A stretch of 64,000 nt of DNA from Monoplex corrugatus (lineage: Eukaryota > Mollusca > Gastropoda > Littorinimorpha > Ranellidae): contig JAPXFY010000026.1 in the NCBI GenBank assembly GCA_030674185.1, positions 53,939,212 through 54,003,211 of the forward strand, read 5' to 3'. Below the pieces are notes generated by a model that searched no databases, was not told the origin of the DNA, and saw only the letters and a list, made by a program, of their open reading frames with translations. Both the position numbers and the translations under genes were made by a program. Shown in pieces: positions 44,447-55,686 of this stretch (its first letter is position 1; each line of letters starts with the position of its first letter).

Positions 44447-44810
44447 GTGGGCCTTGCTTTGCTAGATGGTCGGAGCATCGAAAGGCAACAGACCCCAGCG
44501 TGGAAAATATGGATGGGACAGGCAGAAGAATCCATTCACCATGTGTGTCAACTGACAGAACTCAATGGGACAGAGGAATGGGGAAAAACATCCAAACCAT
44601 TAAAAAAAATCCATAGAAAGCAATCACTCCCAAAAAATCTGGTGAGACACTCACACTGTCGAGAATGGCCAGAACGGAAAGCAGATGAAGAAATTCAGCT
44701 ACTCATGGAGCAACAAAGTTGCAACCCCAAAGTCGTAATCATATAGGCCTACGCTGATGGTTCGATAACTAGTAACATGACCTTGGGGAGAGAAACTTCT
44801 TGTATTGGCA
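44447..44810 (+). pseudogene. LINE fragment reaching the RNase H start
   Basis: A 99-codon frame ends E-E-I-Q-L-L-M-E-Q-Q-S-C-N-P-K-V-V-I-I. After a stop, Y-A-D-G-S-I-T follows in the same frame, which resembles the first catalytic motif of RNase H (Y-x-D-G-S). Upstream residues are not diagnostic. Confidence 0.5.
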
Positions 44811-45262
44811 CAGATGAATGAGGGTTGGGGGGGGGGGGGGGGATTTGATACAGGTATACAAAATAATGAATGGGATGGATAAGTTATCAGTTGAAACATT
44901 TTTTTCCTTTCCACAAGCTAGTATAACAAGGAATGCAGAAGGCAAAATATCTGTTAAACAAACAAATACTAACACAAGAGCGTTTTCTTTTTCTAACAGA
45001 GATGTTAAATTGTGGAATACAATTCCTTTTGAAATTAAATTTACTAACAGCACTAACAAATTAAAAAAATTCCTGGACGATGACTCAGAATTCAAAATTT
45101 TATTTAAAAAAAATAGACAAGCATATTTGCTCAAGTACGAGTATTAAGGCATGCTTTTCAGACCCCAAAGAAAAGCGTAAACACATGAAAGATCGGGCGT
45201 TAAAAGGCCGGAAGGCCTAGGCTTCGAGCCAGCTCCCGACTACTACTACTACTACTACTATA
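44811..45262 (+). pseudogene. LINE RT C-terminus and 3' tail (ACT)n
   Basis: A 109-codon frame at 44818-45147: G-D-L-I-Q-V-Y-K-I-M-N-G, then F-S-F-S-N-R-D-V-K-L-W-N-T-I-P and a basic end. This is the usual C-terminal signature of CR1-like LINEs. The tail has CCCGACTACTACTACTACT. A G17 run lies at its 5' edge, where the element is truncated. Confidence 0.7.
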
Positions 45263-47560
45263 TAGTAGGAACACCTGGTTTGAGCAGCCTAACAGAAGAA
45301 AATGAACATGGATGAGTACAGGAGATAATACTAAACATCAAATTGACTACATCCTGATACATGAAAGATTTAGAAATTCTTTAGCAAAAAACACTGCCAG
45401 ACGCAGACTGCAGCAGTGACCACAATCCTATAATTAGAAGATTTAGGCTGAAACTAAACCGAAAAAATCTAACATCAAACTAAATCTTGGACTATTAGGA
45501 CAGATGAAGCGACCCGTGAAAAAATTAACATACATGTTCTAAAACAAACCAAGTACTCTGGAGAACGTTGGTGACAGTAAGGAAGAACGGACAAAGTTGA
45601 GAAACTCGGTAGAAGTAAGCTTGTGAAGAAATCACTAGAGTTGAGAGAAAAGCGAAAAAGAACTGGATGACAAAAGAAATGTTAGGCTTGATGGAAGAAC
45701 GGAGGAAGGCAAAAGGAAAAGAGGAAGAACACAAAAAGATAAACAAGGAAATCAGGAATAGGTGCAATAAAGCTAAGGAAGTTTGGCTGGAAACAAAGTG
45801 CAAAGAATTAGAAGACCGACACAAAACAGATCCTCAATTTATGTACAGAAACATTGAAGAAATTGCCCATAGGAAAAAGATACGCACATCAATCGGTTGC
45901 TTAAAATCAGATGATGGTACGCTTATCATGGAAAAAAGACAAGATATTAGATAGATGGGGAGAGTACATAAAAGACCTTTTTTAATGATGACAGAAACGA
46001 AGAACACATTGTAAGAAAGAACGTTGAAGGACCAGCCTTAACGAAAGATGAAGTTAGAGCAGCATTGAAAAAGATGAAACCAGGAAAAGCCCCAGGACCA
46101 GTCAATATTACTACAGAAATGATTTAGCCCTAGAAGGATTCGGTGTTGAAAAAAATAAGTCCTCCTAAATGAAATTTATGACACCGGAAAAATCCCCAGA
46201 TACGTCAAAATCAATTTTCATTGCATTTCTAAAGAAAACAGGGGCTATAGAATGCGAACTCCATCGTACAATCAGCTTGATGAGCCATGTAACAAAAATC
46301 CTATTAAGAATAATCATGATTAGGACAAGGAACAAAATCAAATGAGAAATAGCAGAAGAACAGCGTGTATTTGTCGAAGGGAAAAGAACTATTAATGTCA
46401 TATACATCCTAAAAACTATCACAGAGAAGTCAGTCGAGTTGAATAAGGATTTATATTTATGCTTTGTTGATTATACCCAGGCTTTTGATCGAGTAAGACA
46501 CGAAGAATTGATCAACCAACTAGAAAGGCTCACTATTGATGGAGAAAAGATCTAAGAAAAATCAGAAGTATGTACTGGGAACGAACAGCTGCAATGAGAA
46601 TAGAAAACAATATAAGCTCTTTCCAAAATATCAAAAAAAAGGGTTGGGCAAGGTTGTGTTCTGTCACCAGATTTGTTGTCATTTTACAACGAAACCATCA
46701 TGAGAAACCTAGAAGAATGCCTTGGAATAAAGGTTGAAGGAAAAATGATAAACAACATTCGTTATGGACATGACACTGTGCTAATTGCAGAAAATGAAAA
46801 AAAATCGACAAAACCTTCTGAATGTAAGAGAAATGGAAATAAAAAGTAAAGGGCTAGAACTAAATAGCAAGAAGACTGAAGTCATAGTAATCAGTAGAAA
46901 ACATGAAATCCCCTCATGCAAAATAACAACAAATGGCACAACACTGAGACAGATAAATTTAAATATCTGGGAACGATCATCTCACCAGACGGCAGATGCA
47001 CATCAGAAATAACCAGCAGAATCGGCCAAGCGAAAACAGCATTCAAGAAGATGAAAAGCGTTCTTACCAACAAATGCCTATCGATTAACATCAGGAAGAG
47101 AGTTCTTGAATGTTATATAGAACCGATACTGTTGTAGCGTTCTGAGGCGTGGAAAATCAACACGCAAAGTCAGAAAAAAATTGAGGCAAGTGAAATATGG
47201 GTTCTCAAAAGAATGTTGAGAGTTCCATGGACAGCAAATAAAACAAACGAGACAGCCTTGAAGGAGGCAGACACAAGAAGATCATTAATAAAGAAGATTA
47301 GGAAAAGACAGGCAACATTTAAGGACATTTTTTGAGGAAAGGGGAATTAGAGCACCTGGTCACAACAGGAAAGCTGGAGGGAAAGAGAGCACCAGGCAGA
47401 CCCAGGGAGAAAATATTGGACGGACTTGTAGGGTAGCTGAGGACAGAGAAGGTGGGAGATGTAATTGCAGTGACAAGGGATATATTTGTATGGAGGGCCA
47501 CGATCGCCAACGCCATGCGGCAGGGCACATGATGAAGATGATGCTTCAAAACGATCTCAC
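45262..47560 (+). pseudogene. LINE (RTE/jockey-like, family X), longest copy
   Basis: From the endonuclease end (S-S-D-H-N-P near 45415) it runs through a lysine-rich linker (frame 45667-45954). Then come R-A-A-L-K-K-M-K-P-G-K-A-P-G-P near 46070, C-F-V-D-Y-T-Q-A-F near 46460, V-G-Q-G-C-V-L-S-P-D-L near 46645 and Y-G-H-D-T-V-L-I-A near 46765 (YADD decayed). L-N-S-K-K-T-E-V near 46860, K-Y-L-G-T-I-I near 46955 and S-R-I-G-Q-A-K-T-A-F near 47020 follow, with a G-R-P-R-E-type C-terminus near 47400. At least eight frame breaks; inactive. Confidence 0.8.
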
Positions 47561-48390
47561 CTGCAGCAACGTCAAAATACAATGATGAATAAGAAGAGAA
47601 GTTATTCAGGATCTAGAAGCTAAACACGATTTGTCAGATGTGGAAAAAAGCAAAGTAAGAGAACGATAAAACAGTTAATATAACTACGCGCTACAGAAAG
47701 AAGCAGGGAGTACTACTTTGACCTAAGGTGAGATGGGTTGCGGATGGGGAAAATAAACTATCTCTGCAACGCTGAAAAAAGAAAATATATCAACAAACAA
47801 ATCAATAAATCTACTCACAACAATGGCAATGAAGTATGTGAAACACTGAAATGATCAAGATCGTAAAAACATTTTATGAGAATTTATATGAAAAGAGAGA
47901 AGTAGAGGATTATGAAATCTCTGATATTGTTATATAAAAAAAAGTATACAAGCCTAAACAGATAAAAACAAAAATACACCTGTAGGGAAATATTGTCATT
48001 GAACAACTGAAACATCTTGATTCTAAAATCGTTTTGTTACATTGTGTTTACATGCGCACTAATTTTCAGAGAGCAATTAAAATGACTCTAAACTTCAGAA
48101 AGGGTGTCTTGTCACTGTGCTACTGACTCTGTGTGAGCTGAAATAACAGCCAGTCAGAAACCTGGAAATGCAACCAGCATGGCATTTAGATGTTGTTTAC
48201 ATGCAGCAAACTGTGAAAAAGAAGAAGATATAAAATTGTTTTGTTCAATAAGCTTTGAAAAAGCACTGACTTTTTCAAGTGAGTAGTATGAGTTTTATTG
48301 CAACCAGGCATACATACAGATATGTACATACGTATATTACAGTATGGGTCACCATAACCCAGTTTGAACCATCGTGTCCTTTATATGGAC
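47561..48390. other. AT-rich spacer, no feature recognised
   Basis: Non-repetitive, without supportable features. Confidence 0.4.
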
Positions 48391-48394
48391 ATAA

Positions 48395-49082
48395 TGGCAC
48401 TGAGACACAATGGCACGTGGACACAGTGACTTGTATACTCAAAGGTACGTGACACGTGGACACAAGGGTACGTGGACACAAAGGCACGTGGACACTATGG
48501 TATGTGGACAGAATGGCACGTGGACACAATGGCACGTGTACACAATGGCACGTGGACATTATGGTATGTGGACAGAATGGCACGTGGACACAATGGCACG
48601 TGTACACAATGGCATGACCCTGTGGAAACGATGGTACGTGGACTCCAAGACACGTGGGTACAATGGTACGTGGACACAATGGTACGTGGACACACAATAG
48701 TACGTGGACACACAATGGTACGTGGACACACAATGGTACGTGGACACACAATGGTACGTGGACACACAATGGTACGTGGACACACAATGGCACGTGGACA
48801 CATTGGCACGTGGACACACAATGGTACGTGGACACACAATGATACGTGGACACACAATGGCACGTGGACACAATGGCACGTGGACATTATGGTATGTGGA
48901 CAGAATGGCACGTGGACACAATGGCACGTGTACACAATGGCATGACCCTGTGGAAACGATGGTACGTGGACTCCAAGACACGTGGGTACAATGATACGTG
49001 GACACAATGGTACGTGGACACACAATGGCACGTGGACACACAATGGCACGTGGACACAATGGCACGTGGACACAACGATATG
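48395..49082. repeat. CACGTGGACACAATGG minisatellite (16-18 bp unit)
   Basis: About 40 copies of (C/T)ACGTGGACACAATGG or the CACA-extended 18-bp form. Many units contain CACGTG. A higher-order duplication of about 130 bp is present, with 48548-48680 repeated at 48876-49008 (offset 328), including the unusual GGCATGACCCTGTGGAAACG segment. Open frames on both strands, up to 206 codons, are repeat artefacts. Confidence 0.95.
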
Positions 49083-49334
49083 TGGTCCGTACTTTCCAAC
49101 TTTCAAGGTCTGCATTTAAAAATCATCCCATCAACAGTTGCTAAACTCCTCTGTAAAAAAAATAGTGAATTGCTGTGTGCATGTGTGTGTTCGAGCGGAA
49201 TGTGCTTATCTGTAAAGCGCTCAGAAACTGAGTAATTAAGATGTCCTCATTATGATAAGCCCACAACGCAGCTCGCAGTGTGGCCAACTGGAAATGTATT
49301 GACAGTGTGGGAACTCGTGGCTGCCGTATGCGTG

Positions 49335-49347
49335 GGGGGGGGGGGGG

Positions 49348-49409
<62 letters not shown>

Positions 49410-49425
49410 TGTGTGTGTGTGTGTG
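49335..49425. repeat. G-run, (GA)n and (GT)n
   Basis: G16, then GAGA of about 60 bp, then GT of about 18 bp. Confidence 0.95.
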
Positions 49426-49552
49426 TTGTGCGCGTGAGCGAGTGCGAGACCAGAGAGCGTCGCATTATCGATCTATTTCCAGATTTCCCCTGTAGCATCT
49501 CTGACTTACCCCTATGTGAAATTTGTAACATGGGGGGAAAAGTACGTACGCA

Positions 49553-49634
49553 CGTATGTATGTATGTATGTATGTATGTATGTATGTATGTATGTATGTA
49601 TGTATGTATACATATATACATGCATATATATATA

Positions 49635-49715
<81 letters not shown>
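49553..49715. repeat. (GTAT)n, (TA)n and (GT)n compound microsatellite
   Basis: A GTAT tetranucleotide array (49553-49610) is followed by ATATATA and two GT runs. Confidence 0.95.
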
Positions 49716-49716
<1 letters not shown>

Positions 49717-49782
49717 GTGGGTGTGTTTATGCATGAATGAGAATATTGGCTGACTAGATTTATGGAATATTGCACCAGCAGT

Positions 49783-51045
49783 CAAGAAGAAGAAGAATTG
49801 CGAAGAAGAAGAATTGCGAAGAAGAATTGCGAAGAAGAAGAAGAATTGCGAAGAAGAAGAAGAATTGCGAAGAATTGCGAAGAAGAAGAATTGCAAAGAA
49901 GAAGAAGAATTGTGAAGAAGAATTGCGAAGAAGAAGAAGAAGAATTGCGAAGAAGAAGAATTGCGATGAAGAAGAATTGCGAAGAAGAAGAAGAAGAATT
50001 GCGAAGAGGAATAATTGCGAAGAAGAAGAAGAAGAAGAAGAAGAATTGCGAAGAAGAATAATTGCGAAGAAGAAGAAGAAGAAGAGTTGCGAAGAAGAAG
50101 AAGAAGAATTGCGAAGAAGAAGAAGAAGAATTGCGAAGAAGAAGAAGAATTGTGAAGAAGAAGAAGAATTGCGAAGAAGAATTGCGAAGAAGAAGAATTG
50201 CGAAGAAGAAGAAGAATTGCGAAGAAGAATTGCGAAGAAGAAGAAGAAGAATTGCGAAGAAAAAGAAGAAGAAGAAGAAGAAGAAGAAGAATTGCGAAGA
50301 AGAAGAATTGCGAAGAAGAAGAATTGCAAGAAGAAGAAGAAGAAGAATTGCGAAGAAGAAGAAATTACGAAGAAGAAGAAGAATTGGAAGAAGAAGAATT
50401 GCGAAGAAGAAGAAGAAGAGAATTGCGAAGAAGAATTGCGAAAAGAAGAGAGAGAGAAGAATTGCGAAGAAGAATTGCGAAGAAGAAGAATTGCGAAGAA
50501 GAAGGAATTGGAAGAAAGAAGAAGAATTGCGAAGAAAAAGAAGAGAATGCGAAGAAGAAGAAGAAGAGAAGAAGAAGAAATGAAGAAGAAAGAAGAAGAA
50601 GAAGAAGAATTGCAAAAGAAGAATTGCGAAGAAAAGAATTGCAAGAAGAAAGAAGAATTGCGAAGAAGAAGAATTGTGAAGAAGAAGAAGAAGAAGAAGA
50701 AGAAGAATTGCGAAGAAGAAGAAGAAAAAGAATTGCGAAGAAGAAGAAGAATTGCGAAGAATGGAAGAAAGAATTGGAAAGAAGAAGAAGAAGAAGAAGA
50801 AGAAAGAAGAAGAAGAAGAAGAAGAAGAAGAAGAAGAAGAAGAAGAAGAAGAAGAAGAAGAAGAAGAAGAAGAAGAAAGAAGAAGAAGAAGAAAGAAGAA
50901 GAAGAAGAAGAAGAAGAACAAGAACAAGAACAAGACAGAAACAAGAAGAACAAGAAGAACAAGAACAAGAACAAGAAGAACAAGAACAAGAACAAGAAGA
51001 ACGAGAAGAACAAGAACAAGAACAAGAACAAGAAGAACAAGAAGA
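49783..51045. repeat. GAA-rich purine array, 1.26 kb
   Basis: Imperfect units of GAATTGCGAAGAAGAAGAA with variable GAA number. These pass into pure (GAA)n at about 50780-50930 and then GAACAA repeats to 51045. The plus strand is almost all purine apart from TTGCG interruptions. Open frames of 430-450 codons on both strands (Lys/Glu/Arg or Phe/Ser/Leu only) are artefacts of the repeat. Confidence 0.95.
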
Positions 51046-51344
51046 TAATGATGATAAACATAAAAAAATGACAACAAAGTAAGAATATCATTCATATTGA
51101 TATTATTTACATTGAAGAACATTGGGTTCACACTGGGTTAGATGTTTCAAATAACGAAATTGACACAAAGATCAATGTCAGTCCTATATCATAGCTTCTC
51201 TGTCAGTCATGAAAGAACCGTCATTACTAACCCCGCCCCTCCCCCCAAAAAATCCTTTTTCAATCCAACCGATATCTTTAATCAAATTATTTTCATCATT
51301 AATTATTTAATTATGTAAAATCGGTTCTGAAGGTAAACATTTGG

Positions 51345-51536
51345 TTAACCCTTTGACTCTCGCACCCTATCCACCAGCTGCAAACACTCAACTCTTTGAT
51401 TCCCTCATCCTATCCACCAGCTTCCTGCAAAAAGCTGGTGGATAGGGTGAGGAAGTCATAGGTTTAAGTTTTTCATTGGCTGGCAAGGTTGACAATGCAG
51501 GATGCTGATGGACAGGGTGCGGGAGTCAAAGGTTAA
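51345..51536. mobile_element. piggyBac-like MITE, copy 3
   Basis: 192 bp with TTAACCCTTTGACTCTCGCA and TGCGGGAGTCAAAGGTTAA ends, TTAA-bounded. The internal arms CACCAGCTTCCTGCA / AAAAGCTGGTGG form a nested hairpin. It is the best preserved of the three copies. Confidence 0.85.
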
Positions 51537-52610
51537 TGTTGACTGTGTATTTCTGTAGATGTGATTGTAAACCTGAAACACGTGTTTCCAAAACAATTAC
51601 CGTTAACTTTGTGCAAAGGAAGCTGGAGTTGTACTTTTCACTTTCAATCAAAAATGCATGATTTTCACTAGAAATAGTCGACTATTTCAAAGCTTTGATA
51701 TACTTCTTTTTATCAAGTGTATTTGAGCCTCTATTTTGTATATTCTCTTTAGTTGTTTTTCTTGTTGTTTTTCTATCTTTTTTTACTATTCCAGATAAAG
51801 GAAAAGCACAGCTTTTGAAAATTACTCGTAAATTCATCTGGAGGATCTGGCAGTAAAATCCTGAAGTGGTTTGTTTGGATAGTATCAGAGCTTTTGACTC
51901 TGCAACTCTTTATAGTGGAGTTATATTTCTATTCATTCGAATTAGTGTTTTTATTTATTCGAATTTTGAGCAAATCTTCTACTGCTGATGATTTTCAGCA
52001 TAGTTCACTTATTCGCACCCTTTTATGTTGTGGGTAAACCAAATTTGTAATGTCATATATCTCTGAGGATTCAGAGGGAGCAGGAGGAAATGACAAAAAG
52101 GTTGAAGTGAAGCTTAGAGGAGGAATGAGGATAAGATAGAATATTTTAAAACTGCGGTTACATTATGCAGAGTGGCTCTGAGGAGGGAAGACGGAGGGAG
52201 GAAATGACTGGCAGGCGAAGGGCGTGAGAAAATAAAAAGGAAAGGAATGGAATCAAAGAGGGCAGACTGTAAGCAGTATTCTCTTTGATGGAATGCCAGA
52301 GGTCTTGAAGGGAGAAGGTGTGGAGGAGAGGAGGGAGGAAAGTGCTTACTAGATTGTTTCTCAGTTTGTCATTGAAAATGACTCATGTTTGCAAGATTGT
52401 TTCTCAGTTTGTTATTGAAAACGATTTTTTTTATGAAATTGATTAAAAATCTTCAAGTTAATTTATATCAATTCTCACTCTCATTCTCTCTCGCCCCCTC
52501 CCTCCCTCCCTCACTCTCTCTCTCTTCACTCACATACACTGATCTCTTTTAGGGAAGTAAAGGGAAAAGGTGTTTTTTTCCCAAAGTAAGAAGGGGATTC
52601 TTAGAATGGT
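51537..52610. other. AT-rich spacer, no gene seen
   Basis: A short direct repeat, AGATTGTTTCTCAGTTTGT, at 52351 and 52394. Otherwise unremarkable. Confidence 0.45.
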
Positions 52611-52617
52611 TTGACCA

Positions 52618-52792
52618 CCTTGTTGTTGTTGTTGTTGTTATGATGATGATGATGGTGGTGGTGGTGGTGGTGATGATGATGATGTGATGATGATGATGAT
52701 GATGATAATGATGATGATGATGATGATGATCATCATCATCATCATCATCATCATAATCATCGTCGTCGTCGTCGTCGTCGTCCATTTCATCA
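52618..52792. repeat. Trinucleotide array with inverted halves
   Basis: In order: (GTT)n, (ATG)n, (GTG)n, (ATG)n, then (ATC)n and (GTC)n. The ATG run followed directly by its complement (about 52701-52755) forms a long perfect palindrome. Confidence 0.95.
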
Positions 52793-52899
52793 TTCTTTGA
52801 ATGAATTGACTGTTGGTCACAACTGAATTTTCTGCGTGTATTGTGTACCTCTTTTCCTTGAAAAAAAAAATCACCGTAGCAGAGCGCACAGCGTTTCAC

Positions 52900-53091
52900 C
52901 CCCCCCCCCCCTGTCTCTCTCTCACTCTTTCTGTCTCTCTCTCACTCTCTCTCTCTTTCTCACACACGCACACAAACACACAAACACACACTCACACACA
53001 TACACACACATACACATGCACACACACACACACGCACACACACACACGCACACACACGCACACACACACCCCACACACACACACACACACG

Positions 53092-53123
<32 letters not shown>

Positions 53124-53160
53124 CACACACACACACACCACACGCACACACGCACACACG

Positions 53161-53230
<70 letters not shown>

Positions 53231-53240
53231 CTCTCTCTCT
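52900..53240. repeat. C-run, (TC)n and (CA)n microsatellite
   Basis: C12, CT-rich sequence, then about 250 bp of CA with scattered G. All open frames here are low complexity. Confidence 0.95.
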
Positions 53241-53625
53241 ATCTGTCTGTCTGTGTTTGTGTATGCACGTATTTTTATTTATGCAAAGAAGTGGGTTTTT
53301 CAAGAGAAGTTTGCCAAGCGCAAATCTTTTGTTAACAAGTGAAGGGATCTTCAGTATGCGCTAAGTACATTCTGCACACGGGACCTTCGTTTACCATTTC
53401 ATCTGAAGGAATAGAACCAAGACACCGTTCCAGATCTTCGTGTGGGGAGGGGGTGGGAAAGTTTGAAAATATTCCTATCTGTCTTGGAATCAACCCAGGT
53501 GTTATGCATACTAGCCATGTATCCGCTAGGCGACATTGTCTACTGCAATACTGACAATAACGACAAAAGCAATGACGACTGCCAACAGTTTGTAAGTATA
53601 ACTAACATAATCTAGGTTCAAGTTC
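53241..53625. other. Spacer, no gene recognised
   Basis: No supportable feature. Confidence 0.4.
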
Positions 53626-53627
53626 AA

Positions 53628-53820
53628 GTTCATATTGCTTATAGCCCAGCCGACTATTAGAGCCGTATCAGGGCTAACACCACGTCAAAAACGACAACCC
53701 GTTAAGACAAAAGAGAACAGTTAAAAACCATGCTCACCGTTAACATTGCAAATCTGAAATGCAATTAACAGAATAACATCTTGACACATTGAAAATAAAT
53801 GTACCAGGGTCAAATCTTGT
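53628..53820 (-). mobile_element. 3' tail of the I-clade-like LINE
   Basis: Minus strand matches the tail at 15910-16100: GCATTTCAGATTTGCAA, GTTAGCCCTGATACGGCTC, AGTCGGCTGGGCTATAAGCA, TGAACTTGAACCTAG. The coding part is absent. Confidence 0.75.
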
Positions 53821-54474
53821 GAGGAGGCAACTTTATCTTAGCACGAGCGTGAAGTTCTGCGAAAGACGCACATTTGTTGTTGCATCTATAATGGAAGAGA
53901 CGCAAGTCTGAGAGCTGCAGGCATAATATTATTGAAATGACATGTGTGTTCTTCAGTTCTCGATAATGGCTGATATTGTCTTGCTGCTTAAGCGTAACAA
54001 TGCCCATTCGGTGATTTGGATATATATTGACCATTCGGTGATTTGGATAATGATGTTAATGTTCCATGTGTTGCGCGGTGATTTTTTTTTTAATGAGGAA
54101 CGCTGGCTGTTCGTGTACTGGAGAGATGCCAAGAGAACGATGCTGGCCTGTGCGTGTTGCTTCGTTGAAATGCCTTTTACTGAGGTTGGTAGTGTTTGTA
54201 GTTTGGATCGTGTATATGTTGTTCACCTTCAGATGTGTGCAGGGGGGAAAAAGAAGGGGTATAGTGGGGTGTTGGAGTGAGTACGTGTAGTGTGTGTGTA
54301 TGTGGTGGGTTGAGGGTATTATAAATGCCTGACCCAGATTGACTGTCAGATTCAGGCACAGACTGTTTTTATTGTCACAAAAACCATCAAGGCGTTTATG
54401 GACACAGAAAGATAAAACAAACAGAAAGAACGGAATGAAAGCACACCAGTTCATATGCAGACTGCAGACTTGTA

Positions 54475-54586
54475 ACCGAAAATTTGCGCCTGTCTTGTCT
54501 TGTATTAAATACACGTTCTTATTCTTCTTTCGTGCTTTTTATCTGGTTCCCGTTTGCTTGAACGCGGGCAGTCACGCTTCTTTTGG
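54475..54586 (+). mobile_element. Penelope-like element tail fragment
   Basis: Plus strand: ACCGAAAATTTGCGCCTGTC, TTGTCTTGTATTAAATAC, CTGGTTCCCGTTTGCTTGAA and GCGGGCAGTCACGCTTC. These are the same blocks in the same order as at 60480-60590 and 63350-63470. Confidence 0.75.
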
Positions 54587-54589
54587 ATA

Positions 54590-54750
54590 AGGAAGAGATT
54601 TCTTCAGTGTTATACAGAATCAATACTATTGTACAGATGCCAATCGTGGACAGTCAACACGCAAACTCAGAGCAAGTTTGAGGCAGCTGAAATGTGGTTT
54701 CTAAGAAGATGGACACAAACAAACAAACAAACAAACAAAAACAAAAACCC

Positions 54751-54788
<38 letters not shown>

Positions 54789-54895
54789 AAAACCGAAACA
54801 AACGAGAGTCTTGACAGAGACAGACACAAAAAGAACATTAATGAACAAGATTAGGAAAAGAAAGCAACATTTATAGCACATGTTTTGAGGCAAGA
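54590..54895 (+). pseudogene. LINE family X C-terminal fragment with CAA microsatellite
   Basis: Translates to Q-C-Y-T-E-S-I-L-L-Y-R-C-Q-S-W-T-V-N-T-Q, then A-A-E-M-W-F-L-R-R. An ACAA/CAACAA microsatellite (54717-54787) replaces the R-M-L-R-V-P-W-T segment, after which the element resumes with T-N-E-S-type sequence. Confidence 0.75.
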
Positions 54896-55224
54896 GAATT
54901 ACAATGAATGGCTGCACGCGCGTTTGATATGTACCTGCGATGAAATGTCCTATTCATTCAGATGATTTCATTTTTTTATCGGGAGCTAAACAGATTTCTA
55001 GTACATCATTAAAGTAGGTAGCAACGAAGATGTGTCTGTCTGTTTCTGTCTTTATGTTCATTGCTGTTTTTGTTAACTTGTCTTCACATAATACAGACTT
55101 ATTGAGCACTTAGACGACCAAGTCATTGGATTAAAACAAAACAAGTTAAAAACAAAAACGGAAGGGGAGAATGTGGTCGGATGGGGAGGGTTTTATGTTT
55201 TGAAGTCTAAAAAGAATTATGCCA

Positions 55225-55283
55225 TATCTCTCTCTCTCTCTGTATGTGTGTATGTATGTATGTGTGTATGTGTGTGTGTGTGT

Positions 55284-55366
<83 letters not shown>

Positions 55367-55370
55367 TCTA
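55225..55370. repeat. (TC)n and (TG)n microsatellite
   Basis: TCTCTC followed by about 110 bp of TG with TATG interruptions. Confidence 0.95.
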
Positions 55371-55476
55371 CTTTTCGTTCTGTTTAATTTTCAATTTTCA
55401 ATCGGCCCATCTTAAGTGTGCTTGCAAACAGAAAGTACGGCAAACCAATATGGTGACATGGGGAAGAGGAGGAAGG

Positions 55477-55477
<1 letters not shown>

Positions 55478-55569
<92 letters not shown>

Positions 55570-55622
55570 GTGAGATAGACAGAGAGTGAGACAGACAGAC
55601 AGACAAACAGACTGAGAGACAC
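55478..55622. repeat. (GA)n and (GACA)n microsatellite
   Basis: GAGA of about 50 bp, then GACA tetranucleotides of about 90 bp with interruptions. Confidence 0.95.
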
Positions 55623-55686
55623 ACGGATGGATGGTGTTCGTCTGTCGTCGTCGACAATGACCACGGCTTCATGAAGTTGCTTTGAG

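Noticed and set aside
48275..49235. Frames of 157-206 codons with repeated HVPLC or GTWTQ peptides
   Set aside because: Produced by the CACGTGGACACAATGG minisatellite in several frames and both strands.
49760..51131. Open frames of 294-449 codons on both strands
   Set aside because: They read only through the GAA-rich array and encode Lys/Glu/Arg or Phe/Ser/Leu runs. Both strands and several frames are open at once, as expected of a triplet-based repeat.
52813..53364. Frames rich in His/Thr or Cys/Val
   Set aside because: CA/GT dinucleotide runs give such peptides in every frame.
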